39,434 bases of DNA from Chara braunii. Lineage: Eukaryota; Streptophyta; Charophyceae; Charales; Characeae. Of this stretch, positions 10,097-20,220 are shown one piece after another; position 1 is the stretch's first letter, and every line of letters starts with the position of its first letter. Under the pieces are notes generated by a model that saw only the letters and a program-made list of their open reading frames with translations, searched no databases and had not been told where the DNA came from. The stretch covers positions 436,026 to 475,459 of the forward strand of contig BFEA01000084.1 of NCBI GenBank assembly GCA_003427395.1, in the 5' to 3' direction. The position numbers and the translations under genes are program-made.

Positions 10097-11347
10097 TAGA
10101 ACGCAAAAAGACTCTCAACCGAATTCGGGAGTTCGAAGCTAGCGGGTGGATTGAACCCGCCACCGGACCATGGTCATTTCCCGTAGTGTTAGTGCCGAAG
10201 AAAAACTGATCAATTCGCATCTGCATCGATTATCGCAAGTTGAATGAAATCATAATTAAAGATGTGTATCCCCTCCCCCGAATTGATGATTTGTTGGATG
10301 CGATTGGTTGCGCCAATTATTTTAGCAAGTTCGATATTCGACATGGCTTCCATCACATTCTGGTGAAGGAGGAAGATCGGCCAAAGACGGCCCTCGTGTT
10401 GTTTAAAGGCACGTGGCAGTGGGTTCGGTATCCGATGGGGATTTGCAACGCGCCTGCCACGTTTCAGCGAGCCATGAACATGACATTCCAGAACTTCGTC
10501 AACAAGACGAGGCTGCCACAGGGGATGATCAACTTCTGCGTGATCGTGTACATGGACGATCCTTGTCTACTCGGAGACCTATCACGGGCACGCGCAACAC
10601 ATCGAGTGGACATTGGGAGCGCTGAGAGATGCTGGGTTCAAAATCGCGCTCCAAAAGAGCAAATTTTTCCTTTCGGAAATTTCGTTCTTGGGCTACGTCG
10701 TGACACGTGGAGGATTGCGGCCCGACTCGAGAAAGGTCGCGACGGTAAGGGAAGCCCCAGTTCCCACGTCACTGGCGCAGGTTCTAGACTTTTTAGGGTT
10801 GGCATCGTATTATCGCCGCTTCATCAAGGGTTTCACTGCGATTGCACGACCACTAACGAACCTGCTATGAAAGGACCAGCCTCTCAGTTTGGACGCGGAG
10901 TGCCAACAGGCCTTCACGAACCTCAAAGACGCTCTGGCGACGGCTCCTATTTTGATCCGACCGGACCCCTCTAAGCAGTTCACTCTCATCACAGACTGAC
11001 AATCGGAAGCTATCTCCGCTATTCTAGCGCAGAAGGGGAACGATGGTCGTGAACACGTCATCGAATACTCGTCGCGCACGGCACCAGATGAGTGGAGGAA
11101 TGACTCGGCGCCTCAAGGCGAATGCTATGCAGTAGTCTGGGGAATCCAGCACTTCCATCCGTATCTCTACGGACAGAAGTTTCGCCTCGTAACAGATCAC
11201 GAACCTTTGCTGGCGTTGAAGAAGCTCACTAATTACACATGCATGATTGGCCGTTGGGCGGTGCGACTATAAGAATACGACTTCGATATCGCTCATCGAA
11301 AGACAGAGCGACACGGCAACGCGAACGGACTGACACATCTGCATTGA
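10060..11347 (+). pseudogene. pol: Reverse transcriptase and RNase H, broken
   Basis: From 10060 the sequence encodes a Gypsy RT: SGWIEPATGPWSFPVVLVPKK, then a stop at 10207, then CIDYRKLNE, YPLPRIDDLLD, FSKFDIRHGFH, PMGICNAPATFQ and the catalytic YMDD ending at 10560. A frameshift directly after YMDD moves the rest to another frame (FLGYVVTRGGLRPD, then YYRRFIKGF). RNase H follows, with GECYAVVW and TDHEPLLAL recognisable, and stops at 10868, 10997, 11270 and 11345. Near its end the usual GNADGL-type motif reads GNANGL, so an acidic residue is lost. Together the domains would copy the RNA into DNA and remove the RNA strand; this copy cannot. Order RT-RH-IN is the Ty3/Gypsy arrangement. Confidence 0.9.
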
Positions 11348-11441
11348 CCCGCTAAAGTACCAAAGGGCGAGAAAATTACACCGTAGAAGGAGCCGGACTT
11401 GACAAACGAGCCTAAGTACGGACAAGTGGCAGTACTCCCAC

Positions 11442-12749
11442 GTGGCAAGAAGCAGACCGGTGGCAATGGGTGACGGAGGTAACCTCACTACCCCTCTTTC
11501 TCCCACCTCCTCTTCGTCTATTCTCTCCCTGCCTGATAAATTTTGTTGTTTTTTTGAAGCAATTTCTCGCGTATACTCTGTCTCCATGTGTCCTAACGGA
11601 GAACAGTATGCGGAATGGATAGACTGCCGACAGGGTGTTGCACGAGCCCATGGCTCGTGCATCCAATACCGAAATGATAGTAAACCGTGGTTATGTCCCT
11701 TGTGTCGGGTTGACAAGATCCCGACCGAAACTCGCTTTTTGGATGCCACGTCAGAGGGGTCGAAAAATACCCGAAAGTTTAGAAGGGCCGAACTATGGAC
11801 TGATATCGCCTTGATTGCCACCTTAGTGGGTAACCCCCTCCAGGATTTCACCAAGGAAGATCGGAGGAGGGCTAACGAGAGGGCTCGGGATTATCGATGG
11901 ATAGAAGGTAGGTTAGAGAAACGGAAAACAGACGGCAGTGGAATTTGGATGGTTGTACCGCATCCGTTCATGAGGTATGACTGGGTTAAGACGGCAATTG
12001 AAGAAACTGCGACTCATTTCGCCGTACGGATCACGGAGTCGGCTATCGACAAAAATGAGTGGTACTGGTCCAATATCCGCGACGATGTGAAGTACATCGT
12101 CGCCAACTGTCAAGTCTGCGCCGCTGATAAAGCGTCAATTCAACCGCCAAGATCGATAGTGCCAACGGTAGTTGAACGACCATTTCAAAGAGTCAGCATG
12201 GATACTACCGACATAGTGGTGCCCCCTGACCCTAATGGTTGCGAATATTCAGTCCTGTTGGTATTCGTCGACCATTTTTCGAAATGGATCGAGGCCTACC
12301 CCTATCGTACGCGACAAGCCGCCGAAATCGCGCGGTATATTAACCGTTTTCTCGGGATGCATCAGGATACGGAAGAAATCCTGACGGATAACGGGGCTGA
12401 ATTTAGGGGAGAGGTACAGAGCAATCTAGTCATACACGGCGTCGCTATATGGAACACAGCGCCCCACATGTCACAATCTAATGGGCTGGTAGAAAACACC
12501 AATAGAGTGATAAAGACAGCACTGCGACGCAATATCGCAGCACGGGACCCGAGGCCCTGGCCTGATATCGTCGACTACATCCTAGCGGTCCATCGCGGAA
12601 CGCCCCACGAATCGACAGGCCTGAGCCCCGTCCAATTAAGGACCCATAGCATCGCTTGCGTTTCGATACCAAGCCTCCCCGATGAATCAACGCTCAACCG
12701 ACGACCCAGAAGGGCCACGGCTCGGGACAAGGCCAAACGACACTTATAA
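11442..12749 (+). CDS. pol: Integrase with PHD-like zinc-finger stretch (435 codons)
   Basis: The core at residues about 225-400 is a retroviral-type integrase, the enzyme that joins element DNA to the genome. It shows the C-x2-C of the zinc-binding head (NCQVCAADK, the His half degraded) and the acidic triad D254 (SMDTTD), D316 (LTDNGAEF) and E351 (NGLVEN), with 34 residues between the last two. Residues 50-88 are unusual: C50, C62, H70, C73, W83, C85 and C88 follow a PHD-finger order (C-x2-4-C-x4-H-x2-C...W-x-C-x2-C), with the fourth ligand replaced by Gly65 and the first not evident. An in-frame TAA at 12747 separates it from the C-terminal piece. The displayed ATG lies in sequence that may not be true coding, so the real start is uncertain. 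RNase H ends upstream in another frame. Confidence 0.85.
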   Translation: MARSRPVAMGDGGNLTTPLSPTSSSSILSLPDKFCCFFEAISRVYSVSMCPNGEQYAEWIDCRQGVARAHGSCIQYRNDSKPWLCPLCRVDKIPTETRFLDATSEGSKNTRKFRRAELWTDIALIATLVGNPLQDFTKEDRRRANERARDYRWIEGRLEKRKTDGSGIWMVVPHPFMRYDWVKTAIEETATHFAVRITESAIDKNEWYWSNIRDDVKYIVANCQVCAADKASIQPPRSIVPTVVERPFQRVSMDTTDIVVPPDPNGCEYSVLLVFVDHFSKWIEAYPYRTRQAAEIARYINRFLGMHQDTEEILTDNGAEFRGEVQSNLVIHGVAIWNTAPHMSQSNGLVENTNRVIKTALRRNIAARDPRPWPDIVDYILAVHRGTPHESTGLSPVQLRTHSIACVSIPSLPDESTLNRRPRRATARDKAKRHL

Positions 12750-12752
12750 TTA

Positions 12753-13181
12753 ATGGAACGGTCCCTGCCCAGACTAGCCCGAAAACGGCACAGAATGACC
12801 GAGTTGGCCCAAGGCCGACAGGTCCGAAGCTACGAGGCCCGGAATGGGAACGCAGGCCCATGGCCCCAGTACAAATTAGGGGACATCGTGCAAGTGAGGA
12901 AATGTGCTCGCCAGGGTAAGCTAGCGCCACGATTCTTCAGGCGATTCCGCGTGATCGAACTCGGACCAAACGGCGTGAATACAGTGCGGCTTGCGCCTGA
13001 GGTCTCCGTCAGCCGATCGGCTCGCCCGATCATCCGCCACGTGTCCTACCTTCGTCCCCTTCCTCCTTCCCCATCTCCGCACTCATCCGATTCCTCCTCC
13101 ACTGTGGAAGAGGGCGACGACTACCTATCTCCTGTCTCTCCGTCTCCTTCCTGTTCTTTCTCTATTACTCCGTCACCATGA
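12753..13181 (+). CDS. pol: Integrase C-terminal region with GPY/F-like module (142 codons)
   Basis: This is in the same frame as the integrase core, separated only by the TAA at 12747. Residues about 40-60 (YKLGDIVQVRKCARQGKLAP, then RFFRRFRVIELG) match the GPY/F module of Gypsy integrases, an SH3-like fold that helps DNA binding. RHVSYLRPL follows, and then a Pro/Ser-rich tail to the stop. I see no chromodomain. The stop TGA (13179-13181) overlaps the next ORF's ATG (13178) as ATGA. In the living element this and the core were one protein. Confidence 0.8.
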   Translation: MERSLPRLARKRHRMTELAQGRQVRSYEARNGNAGPWPQYKLGDIVQVRKCARQGKLAPRFFRRFRVIELGPNGVNTVRLAPEVSVSRSARPIIRHVSYLRPLPPSPSPHSSDSSSTVEEGDDYLSPVSPSPSCSFSITPSP

Positions 13182-14658
13182 CCATGAGCTTTGCAACGGA
13201 GCAAGTGATCGGCGCGCAGCTACTTACTCCGCGGGGGCGAATCAGTGTCATACGGCTGGTGCAGCGGCCCCATCTCTGCTCTGATCACCTCCGGTTCGCA
13301 GCCTTCTTCTCCACGGCGGCGATCTACGCGGCTCCGGAGTTTCGATTCACGGAGGAGGCAACTATGCGTGTTCTGGACGAAATCTCAGCCTTCTGACGGC
13401 TATCCCCCCCCGGGATTAGCCATATTGCCGTCGTCGTTGTCTTTACAGGGGATATCACAGCGATACCGCCTACGATTCACTCCGACATCTATCGGACGTT
13501 GCGCGCCTGGGCCGGGGAAGTGCGGGCAGCGTGGACAGATCTCCTTGCTCGACGAGGAGATACCGTCGTGCCAGTGCATGACACGGACTTCCAGCTCCGC
13601 TCGTCTCGAAGTTCGTCACCGATCGTGCTTCCGGAGCTTCGTCCCTTCGCGCCGCCCCAACGAGTTATCGCCGCGTCTCCTATTTCAGACTCCCCTCCAG
13701 CATCCCCACCCTTTGGCAGTCTGTGCGGGCCCCTACTCTCTCCTACCGTATTACGGAGAACAGTGCGCCGCTATTGAGCGAAGAGAAGTGGGACGAGTGG
13801 TGGGAGGACTACATCGAGCTCGCTTTCTGTCTATTGGAGATAGAGTTCCACTGATCAGAAGCGGCCCCGTTCGGAGAAGGACCAGAGCACCCAGAGGACA
13901 GCGTGGAGCTTCTGATCATCCAAGCCTGGAGAACGGCGGAGTAGGGCGATCTGCTGGGATTCTTATTCGGGAAGGTGGAGGAGGGCAATCTCACCCTGAT
14001 CACGGACGAGTGGTTGGTGTTTCTGACTCAGGTGGTGGATGATCTGCCCCTAGACATTTTGTCACGCACTGACGAGCAGCCTAGCACCCACGTGTTGTCT
14101 CGAACGCTCGAGCCGCACCTTGTGTGGTCCACGTGTACGGAGATTGACGAGGACAACTGTCTCTATCCCTCCCAAGTGCTTTACTTGGAGATCGACGTTA
14201 CTGATCTCACATTTTGGGACCCGATCGCGAGGAGAAACGAGGCGCACGACGAGGAGATAGGGGGAGCAGAGGAAGAGGAGGGAGAAGAGGAGCCATCGAG
14301 TGAAGAACGGGACAATCCAGACTATGTCCCGGAAAGAGAAACGGGGATAGCTAGCGGATCGAGCCAGCCGCGTAAAAAAAACGAAGAGGAGGAAGAGCAG
14401 AAGCGCCAGGAGACCGCGGAGGGAAAGCGACCCACGACAAACGTTTCTCCTATCGATCCATCGATCGGGGATCCGTGGCGTGATCCGGAGCCGCCAGAAG
14501 AAGAAGACAATGGAACCACGGCAGAGGGATCACGGAGAAGAAGAAGAAGAAGTGAATCGCCAGCTTCCTCCGGCTCCCCGTCCCGATCCTCCATTCGTCT
14601 ACATCAAGATCTCGGCGTTCGGGCTTCGTCCCCGGTCGTTCTCTCGCCGACCCCGTGA
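13178..14658 (+). pseudogene. ORF3: extra Gypsy ORF of unknown function, broken
   Basis: About 493 codons follow integrase and precede the 3' LTR. The ATG at 13178 overlaps the integrase stop. The first frame (13178-13777, stop at 13394) reads MTMSFATEQVIGAQLL... and includes TLRAWAGEVRAAWTDLLARR. Between about 13640 and 13775 reading passes to a second frame, which gives SEEKWDEWWEDYIELAFCLL and, after stops at 13852 and 13942, LTLITDEWLVFLTQVVDDLP, then a strongly acidic, disordered tail (EEEEGEEEP) and an Arg run (RRRRRR) before the final TGA at 14656. I see no signal peptide, membrane segment or furin-like site, so it does not look like an envelope protein. I recognise no family. Tryptophan- and acid-rich composition, position and overlap argue for a real element gene. 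Confidence 0.6.
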
Positions 14659-14665
14659 CTACCTC

Positions 14666-15144
14666 ATGCTTACCAGTCTTCTTGATAGACCCTCGTTCCC
14701 CGATGGTTGGTGTCCTTTCCCCATCACCTTTTCTACCATCTCTACACTACCCGCCTTCTAGTCTCTGTTTATCCCCATGCCACCACCCGCTCTGTGGTTG
14801 ATTCCTTTCTCCTTCATGTGCTCCGGTTTAGCGCAAACTGGCGGGAATATAACCACATAGAAATATACTGTATTATATCTGGAACTATTCCCGCCTGCGA
14901 AAACTACAAAGATTTTCACGCCGCCCTGCGACGGACCCTTTCTACCATCTACCCCGATTACATCGCCGTTTTTCGCCATCTTCATGAGGTCCCTTACTTC
15001 CCCCGCATCCATCGCTCCTTCCACTACGCTACCCTTCCTGATTTCGCCTCTCCCGCCATCAATCGATTCATGCCCCCTCTCCCCCTGAACCATCCGCCAC
15101 CTCCACCCTCGATGATTCGACTGCCATTCCCCGGGAACGTCTAG
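14666..15144 (+). pseudogene. ORF4: second extra ORF of the Gypsy element, frameshifted
   Basis: The ATG at 14666 lies 8 bases after ORF3 ends. The first frame reads MLTSLLDRPSFPDGWCPFPI and stops near 14760. The adjacent frame stays open from 14707 to 15144 and gives HVLRFSANWREYNHIEIYCI, IPACENYKDFHAALRRTL, YIAVFRHLHEVPYFPRIHRS and a Pro-rich end. One frameshift near 14755 would connect them into about 159 codons. The peptide is rich in Tyr, His and Phe, has three Cys residues, and shows no membrane segment. I do not recognise it. It ends 51 bases before the assembly gap and about 420 bases before the detectable 3' LTR. Confidence 0.5.
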
Positions 15145-15195
15145 GGTCTACCCTCTTTTTTACAGTGATGCATGGTTGGCTGCCACATGTCAGTC

Positions 15196-15415
15196 NNNNN
15201 NNNNNNNNNNNNNNNNNNNNNNNNNNNNNNNNNNNNNNNNNNNNNNNNNNNNNNNNNNNNNNNNNNNNNNNNNNNNNNNNNNNNNNNNNNNNNNNNNNNN
15301 NNNNNNNNNNNNNNNNNNNNNNNNNNNNNNNNNNNNNNNNNNNNNNNNNNNNNNNNNNNNNNNNNNNNNNNNNNNNNNNNNNNNNNNNNNNNNNNNNNNN
15401 NNNNNNNNNNNNNNN
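15196..15415. other. Assembly gap (220 N)
   Basis: A run of N. It falls between ORF4 and the recognisable 3' LTR, so the polypurine tract and perhaps the LTR start may be hidden here. ORFs drawn across it are meaningless. Confidence 1.
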
Positions 15416-15566
15416 ATGCCACGTTGGAAGACGTCCACACTCAATTGAACGGTAAGTGGCATAGAAAGAAGAGCTCCGCGTGTCGGTCGATTAGAGAAAT
15501 CGACACGTGTCAACAAGCAAGCAGGAGCTTGCTAATATTGGAACCCCCTGGACGTCACATACGTGA
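15416..15566 (+). other. Palindrome-rich region before detectable 3' LTR similarity
   Basis: ATGCCAC at 15416 is mirrored by GTGGCAT near 15455. CGTGTCG (15479-15485) is mirrored by CGACACG (15501-15507). A further GTCAC/GTGAC pair lies near 15553-15566. This may be the start of the 3' LTR, but the left copy of this part lies outside the window, so it cannot be compared. Confidence 0.5.
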
Positions 15567-18163
15567 CAAACCACTTTCTGTAGCGCGCGACTTTCTGCGC
15601 AACTACGTTGAGGGGTCCTAAGTTGGGAAGGTTGGGCCAATGACGGGAGATCGGGATCGGTGGGAAATTGCGTCAGTGTCCTTGTTTTTTCGTCTTTTTC
15701 GTCGCTTCTTTTCGAATGGCTGGGTTCGGAGCCGGGTGTGTCCTAGGACGGCCGGTTGATTGATTGGTTGACCGAATGGCTGGCGCACCGCCGTGCGCGC
15801 GATTGATAAATGTTGACGTCGTTTCTTTTGTTTCGGTTCCAGACTTCTGGGCGCGGACATCGCCCTGGAATTTGCTTCGTTCTTTTTGAATTTTTCTTTT
15901 AGATCTTTTTCGAATTTTGTCGAGCCCCGATGGCTCTCGGAATTTCGGACTTTTCTTCAGGAATTTGTGCTTTTTGCTTCTTCGCATTAGACAGGAATTT
16001 AGGAATTTCGTAATAAGGATTTTCCTTGCCGCGCGGCACTTTTTGTCTACGCGCTTCTTCATGCGGCTGCAACGGAACTCTGATTAGTAGGCGCCTTTAA
16101 TCATGTGTGTAACTGTAATTTTGGGCGGGCGTCATTGTAACTGTATCTTTCTTCTTGCGCTTCGCCTTTCCCGCCCTTCTTCTCTTTCTTTTGCTGCGTT
16201 TTTGGTAGCCGCGGTCTGCATGATCAGATCGATGCATGGAGAGCGGCTACGTCCCCCACGCCGCGATCAGGTCATGCAGACGTAGGCAATCCCTCCTCCC
16301 TTGTCCCTCCTAAGTCTTTGTAATTCCGTGTTTTTCGCGCATGCATGCACGCTATAAATTTTGGTTGCGCGATTAGTTAACTCTCTTAACCAGCTGTTGG
16401 AAGCTCGGGGTTGCGCGATCAGAGAGGGTCGGCACACGAGCGAAGTAAGAGGTGAGTAGAGCAGGAGTCGGGCGACCCGACGAGCTGGTGCCAAACGCGC
16501 GGGGTTGACGCAGGCCATGACGAACTGTGGGCGCGGGGTGACGGCTTCGTGGGTGGGTGCGCGACGACGGACAGTCCGCATCGGAGAGAGAGAGAGAGAG
16601 GAAGAGGGAGCTTAGGTTGATGGACGTGGTTTTGCTGTTTCTTTTATCTTTTCTCCCTCCTGTCTCGTGTACATAAATTTTGATTTCAGCTTCGGGCAGT
16701 TTGCCCGTTTTTCAATTTCTCGGAATTTGGACTTGGATTTTTGCTCGCACTTATCTTCGTGATTCTATCTCAGATGTACTGTGCGCACGTTGCTGAATGA
16801 ATGAACGTATGGATGCAATCTGCCGTTGCTTTTTTATTGGTGCACTCGTAAGTAGGATAGGAGTTTTTTTTTGCGCAATCGGCCATTTTGCTCTCGTTTT
16901 TGTTGTTCTCTTGCTTGGGCTGTTGTGACTCAGCAACAACGGGATATTGTCTGATCGAAGGTGTCAATTCTGTATACGCTGAATGAATGGATGTATGGAT
17001 GCCATGCTTGGTTGTTTATCTTTTGCCGGATCCTTGCCTTTGCCTTCAATTATTCCATTCGATGCATTCATGAGTAGGAGAGGAATTTTGCGCAATCGGT
17101 AATCCTGTTCTCATTTCGTTTGTCTTTTGATTGAGCTATTGTGGTTGTCACATCCCACATGCTCAAGACGGCACGGAGCGATTAGACGATCGGACGTCGG
17201 ACTCAGCGAACACCGCACAAGGAAGCGTGCAAACGCGATCCGAGTCGCGCGCTGACACGTATCCCCGTGCGTCGATTCAAAGGGCCCGTCGACTACCGAA
17301 ACATTGCCTGATTGGACGCGGCCACCCAGGGTTTACGACGGTACAGTCGTCCCGCACGAGCACGCATAAGCCTGACGTACTTCGCGTGGCCTGCGAGTGC
17401 TCGCGCGCGGCGATCTCAACTGTCACGAACCCGCCCTCAAATCGTCTCGTAGCTCTGCGATGCCACGATGACACGATCCTGGAATTCTGACTCATCATAC
17501 GACCCGGATTACTTCATCCCTTAATATAAACGAACTCCTCCGACAGAGATACCCCTGCCTAACTGAGAACCGACTATGTCCTCGGGAATTCCACTGCGCC
17601 ACCACTAGCGACCCCCGGTGCTCTGATCTCCCCTCTCCGGACCATACCTACTACTTCATCCATCCCGGATCTGTCGTTATTACCACCAGTTTCCCTCCCT
17701 TTCGCCTCCTCCTTTCGTACCACCAACTCAGCGTCGTCCCGTGGCCGGCCATAGCCGCATACTGGCCCAGTACGCCCTGCGGAAACTGCCGACGACGCGG
17801 CGGTCGGAGGACCCCGGAATCCCGGAGGCCCAACCCAAACGTGCGACGACCGGCGCCACGTGGCAACCCCCGACGGCCGGAATCCTCGGAACCCCATCCA
17901 CCCCGAAGGGACCCTCCCGCAAACCGCCGTCCCCGAAACCAATGGCTCGCCCGGCCCTGAGCAACCCACGCGTACCATCTGCTTAATGACCAGAGGCGAT
18001 CCGCCCTCTCAGCCAAATTGCACTCGTGCCCCCGAAACCCTGCCACAGGAGATCTCAGTTCTGACCTGGGACTCCACTTTCCCCGAAAATCCTTGGCACA
18101 CCCCTTTTCGCACTTCCAGGCCCACATCCTACTCCGATCAGGAAGTCGAGCTGGGCGTGAGGT
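15567..18163 (+). mobile_element. Right (3') LTR of the Gypsy element
   Basis: This aligns with 1-172 and 4763-7058. It keeps the TATA box (16353-16358), the splice-donor-like word near 16450 and the same end (cgtgaggttg at 18156-18165 against 7051-7060). It lacks the 4.6-kb segment. In the 246-bp stretch that I compared, 10 of 12 differences have A/T in the left copy and G/C here, so the left copy may have lost more cytosines. Sequence after about 18166 is flanking DNA for only 24 bases before the adapter. Confidence 0.85.
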
Positions 18164-18189
18164 TGGGCGTCACAGGGTGGGGTTTGGGG

Positions 18190-18227
18190 CTGTCTCTTAT
18201 ACACATCTAGATGTGTATAAGAGACAG
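18190..18227. other. Nextera mate-pair junction adapter (artificial DNA)
   Basis: CTGTCTCTTATACACATCT (18190-18208) is followed at once by its reverse complement AGATGTGTATAAGAGACAG (18209-18227). These are the 19-bp Tn5 mosaic ends in the exact 38-bp head-to-head arrangement made when Nextera mate-pair fragments are circularised. It is not a natural element. It marks a chimeric join, so the two flanks were probably kilobases apart or in other orientation in the genome. Confidence 0.97.
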
Positions 18228-19836
18228 GCGTTGATGTGATGCGAGTGCCTGAAGGCAGTTAATAAGTGTAGTTCATTTCTGATTCAACTTTGGTCTCGGA
18301 GAAAAGAACTTTATAACGTAGAATTCGGTCCTGTTCTCGATCTGTTCCCAGCACCCCTTTAACATCCGCATGCACGCATTAACTTCTACTGTAAACTGGG
18401 TTTCAGGTAACAACTTTCTTGAACTAGGTTTTTTTAGAACATATAAAGTCTAGATAGGTGGTCTTTTATAATAAACTAGATTATACGTAAAGGTTGCTAC
18501 GAAATGAGGCAAAAAGGAGTTTTCGTGAATGATTTTTGCAGCGTAGGTTCCAAAGGTAGTCGTTCTGCATCATCGAGTGACCCACTTGTCCTTTCCCAAG
18601 ATAGTCATTGAAATTTCTTTTTGACGACTGTGCTTCGGGCAGTATAGCTTCGTCTTCAGAATTTCATAATCACGGATGTATATCTATGACCTTTGTCGTG
18701 TGAGGGAGTGAAGAAAGAATAGTGAGGGAGCGTTTAACTTACGAGTTTCAGCAGCTATTTAGGAGGGAATGAAGATGCTCTCTTCCTCTCATTTCCACGA
18801 GCTTCAATGCCCTTGGAGAGGCCATAGTAGGCGTGCAGCCAAAACATATAGGCCAACGTGCCAGTGCCTACCATTCTTTGCTGGGACAATTGAGTGTCTT
18901 CAATGCTAACATCAGTTGGAGGCCCGATCATGCTCAATATTTCTTTCTTTCTGGCTTCAATCTCGGCGAATCTTCCTTCATCTAGTGTCACCCTTCTTGC
19001 CCCTCTGTTCCCCTCCTCCCTATACTCCACGCCGTGCCTTGCCTCTGTTTTCTCACTGCTTCTCGTCGCTTCCCTCTTCTCGATCACTCCCTTCCTCCGA
19101 CGTAACTCTATTTGCGTCATTGACCATCCTCCTTTGCACCCTCACTGTCGTCTTTTTACCAGCACCATTGGTTTTTCTTCTTCTTTTTTTTCTCTGAAGG
19201 GATTGATTAGGTGGGTGCCCTGTTGGAAGGCTCCATCTATTGGTGGGTGGGAGGAGCACCTGTTGGAAAACGGGTCCAGCGTCCCGTCAACAAATTGTAT
19301 TTGGAGTTATACTGAGTGTGAGTAAGACTACTCGTTCACATTCCATGAAAGCGGGGCAACGATGATTGCCCTGGTTTTCAAGGGATTGATTACCTCTTCA
19401 GGCTGCATCTAGAAGCAAGATCTGTACTCTTAGCCCACACAACCGTTCACCTACACAAATTAACAGATAGAAAAGGAACCAAGTTCAGCCCCCTCCAAAC
19501 CATTGAAGCTCCACCAAAGCATTAACTCGCAGGGGAAGAGATCAGGAAACTCTGAGGTCGGGGGTATGGGGATGGAGGAAGCAATCTTGGTTCAATCGTG
19601 TAATGTGAGCCAGTGGTCTTTGACGAGGTCCCCTTTATCGCCCCCCTGTTCCCCTTTCCATTCCACTTCCCCTATCCATCACCCCCACTCTGTAACGTGC
19701 CAGCTTCCGTACCTGAACGAACCTCGGAAGCCCTGAGTTATGACAGGTGTCCAGTGTTCATGGCTCTTTTGACTATCCTGAGGAAATTGAGCTTATTGGG
19801 GGTCTCAACCCTGATGGGCACCGTACTTGACCATGG
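18228..19836. other. Mostly gene-free stretch; one weak minus-strand ORF and one hairpin-module copy
   Basis: An ORF on the minus strand (18755-19120, 121 codons) reads EIEARKKEILSMIGPPTDVS and then GTGTLAYMFWLHAYYGLSKG. It could be an exon of a host gene, but I recognise no family and no clean splice pair. A pyrimidine-rich tract (18985-19200) opens several overlapping frames and is not convincing. The hairpin-module copy at 19229-19286 is listed separately. Confidence 0.35.
19229..19286 (-). repeat. Hairpin-module copy A (LINE-like 3' tail)
   Basis: On the + strand this reads ggctccatctattggtggg, then ggagcacctgttggaaaacg, then ggtccagcgtcccg. A T-rich tract (19178-19192) lies on its left, as expected for a minus-strand copy with an A-tail. 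The GTTGGA/TCCAGC stem is kept with one G-T wobble. Confidence 0.7.
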
Positions 19837-20220
19837 ATTTTTTTAATTTTATTATTATTATTATTTTTAACTGAAGGCCCTTTTGCAAGGCCTCTCTAGC
19901 CATGCATGTCAGCTAATATGATTCTGACTAGAATTCAACCACAGATTCTGAATCAATCCTTGGGTGAGAAGGCCTTCCCCTCCACAAACTAGAGCGCTAC
20001 AACAGGTGACACATGCCACTTTCCCAGATCTGTCTAGTAGGCCTCATGCTCCCACAGCTATTGGTCTGTCACAGGGCGGCGCAACTCGCCCCAGCAAACC
20101 GACCAGCAATGTTGTGGCCGCAGCTATCCTCAGGCCCTGAAAATGACGGCAGCAGGTTTTGAACCCAGCACCTATTCAGTGCAGCTCGGGCTTGAAACTT
20201 ACTGAGCTTGCGGACAGGAC
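19837..20220 (-). mobile_element. SINE-like element, tRNA-derived head (minus strand)
   Basis: Read on the minus strand, an A-box-like gctcagtaagtttcaagc (about 20191-20211) is followed about 45 bp on by a B box, gggttcaaaacc (20153-20165). The body runs to an A-rich tail, seen as a T/AT-rich tract at 19837-19872. The length of about 385 bp is similar to the element at 29751. No target-site duplication is obvious. Confidence 0.55.

Noticed and set aside
10413-10625. ORF of 70 codons overlapping RT
   Set aside because: Shadow frame of the RT coding sequence.
12753-13181. Chromodomain at the integrase C-terminus
   Set aside because: After the GPY/F-like module the sequence becomes Pro/Ser-rich, with no aromatic-cage pattern.
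13178-14658. Envelope-like gene for ORF3
   Set aside because: No signal peptide, no membrane anchor, no cleavage motif; the tail is acidic and disordered.
15141-15621. ORFs across the first gap
   Set aside because: Most of each frame is N.
18190-18227. Natural Tn5/IS50 insertion
   Set aside because: Only the two outer 19-bp mosaic ends are present, head to head with nothing between, exactly as in the commercial mate-pair adapter.
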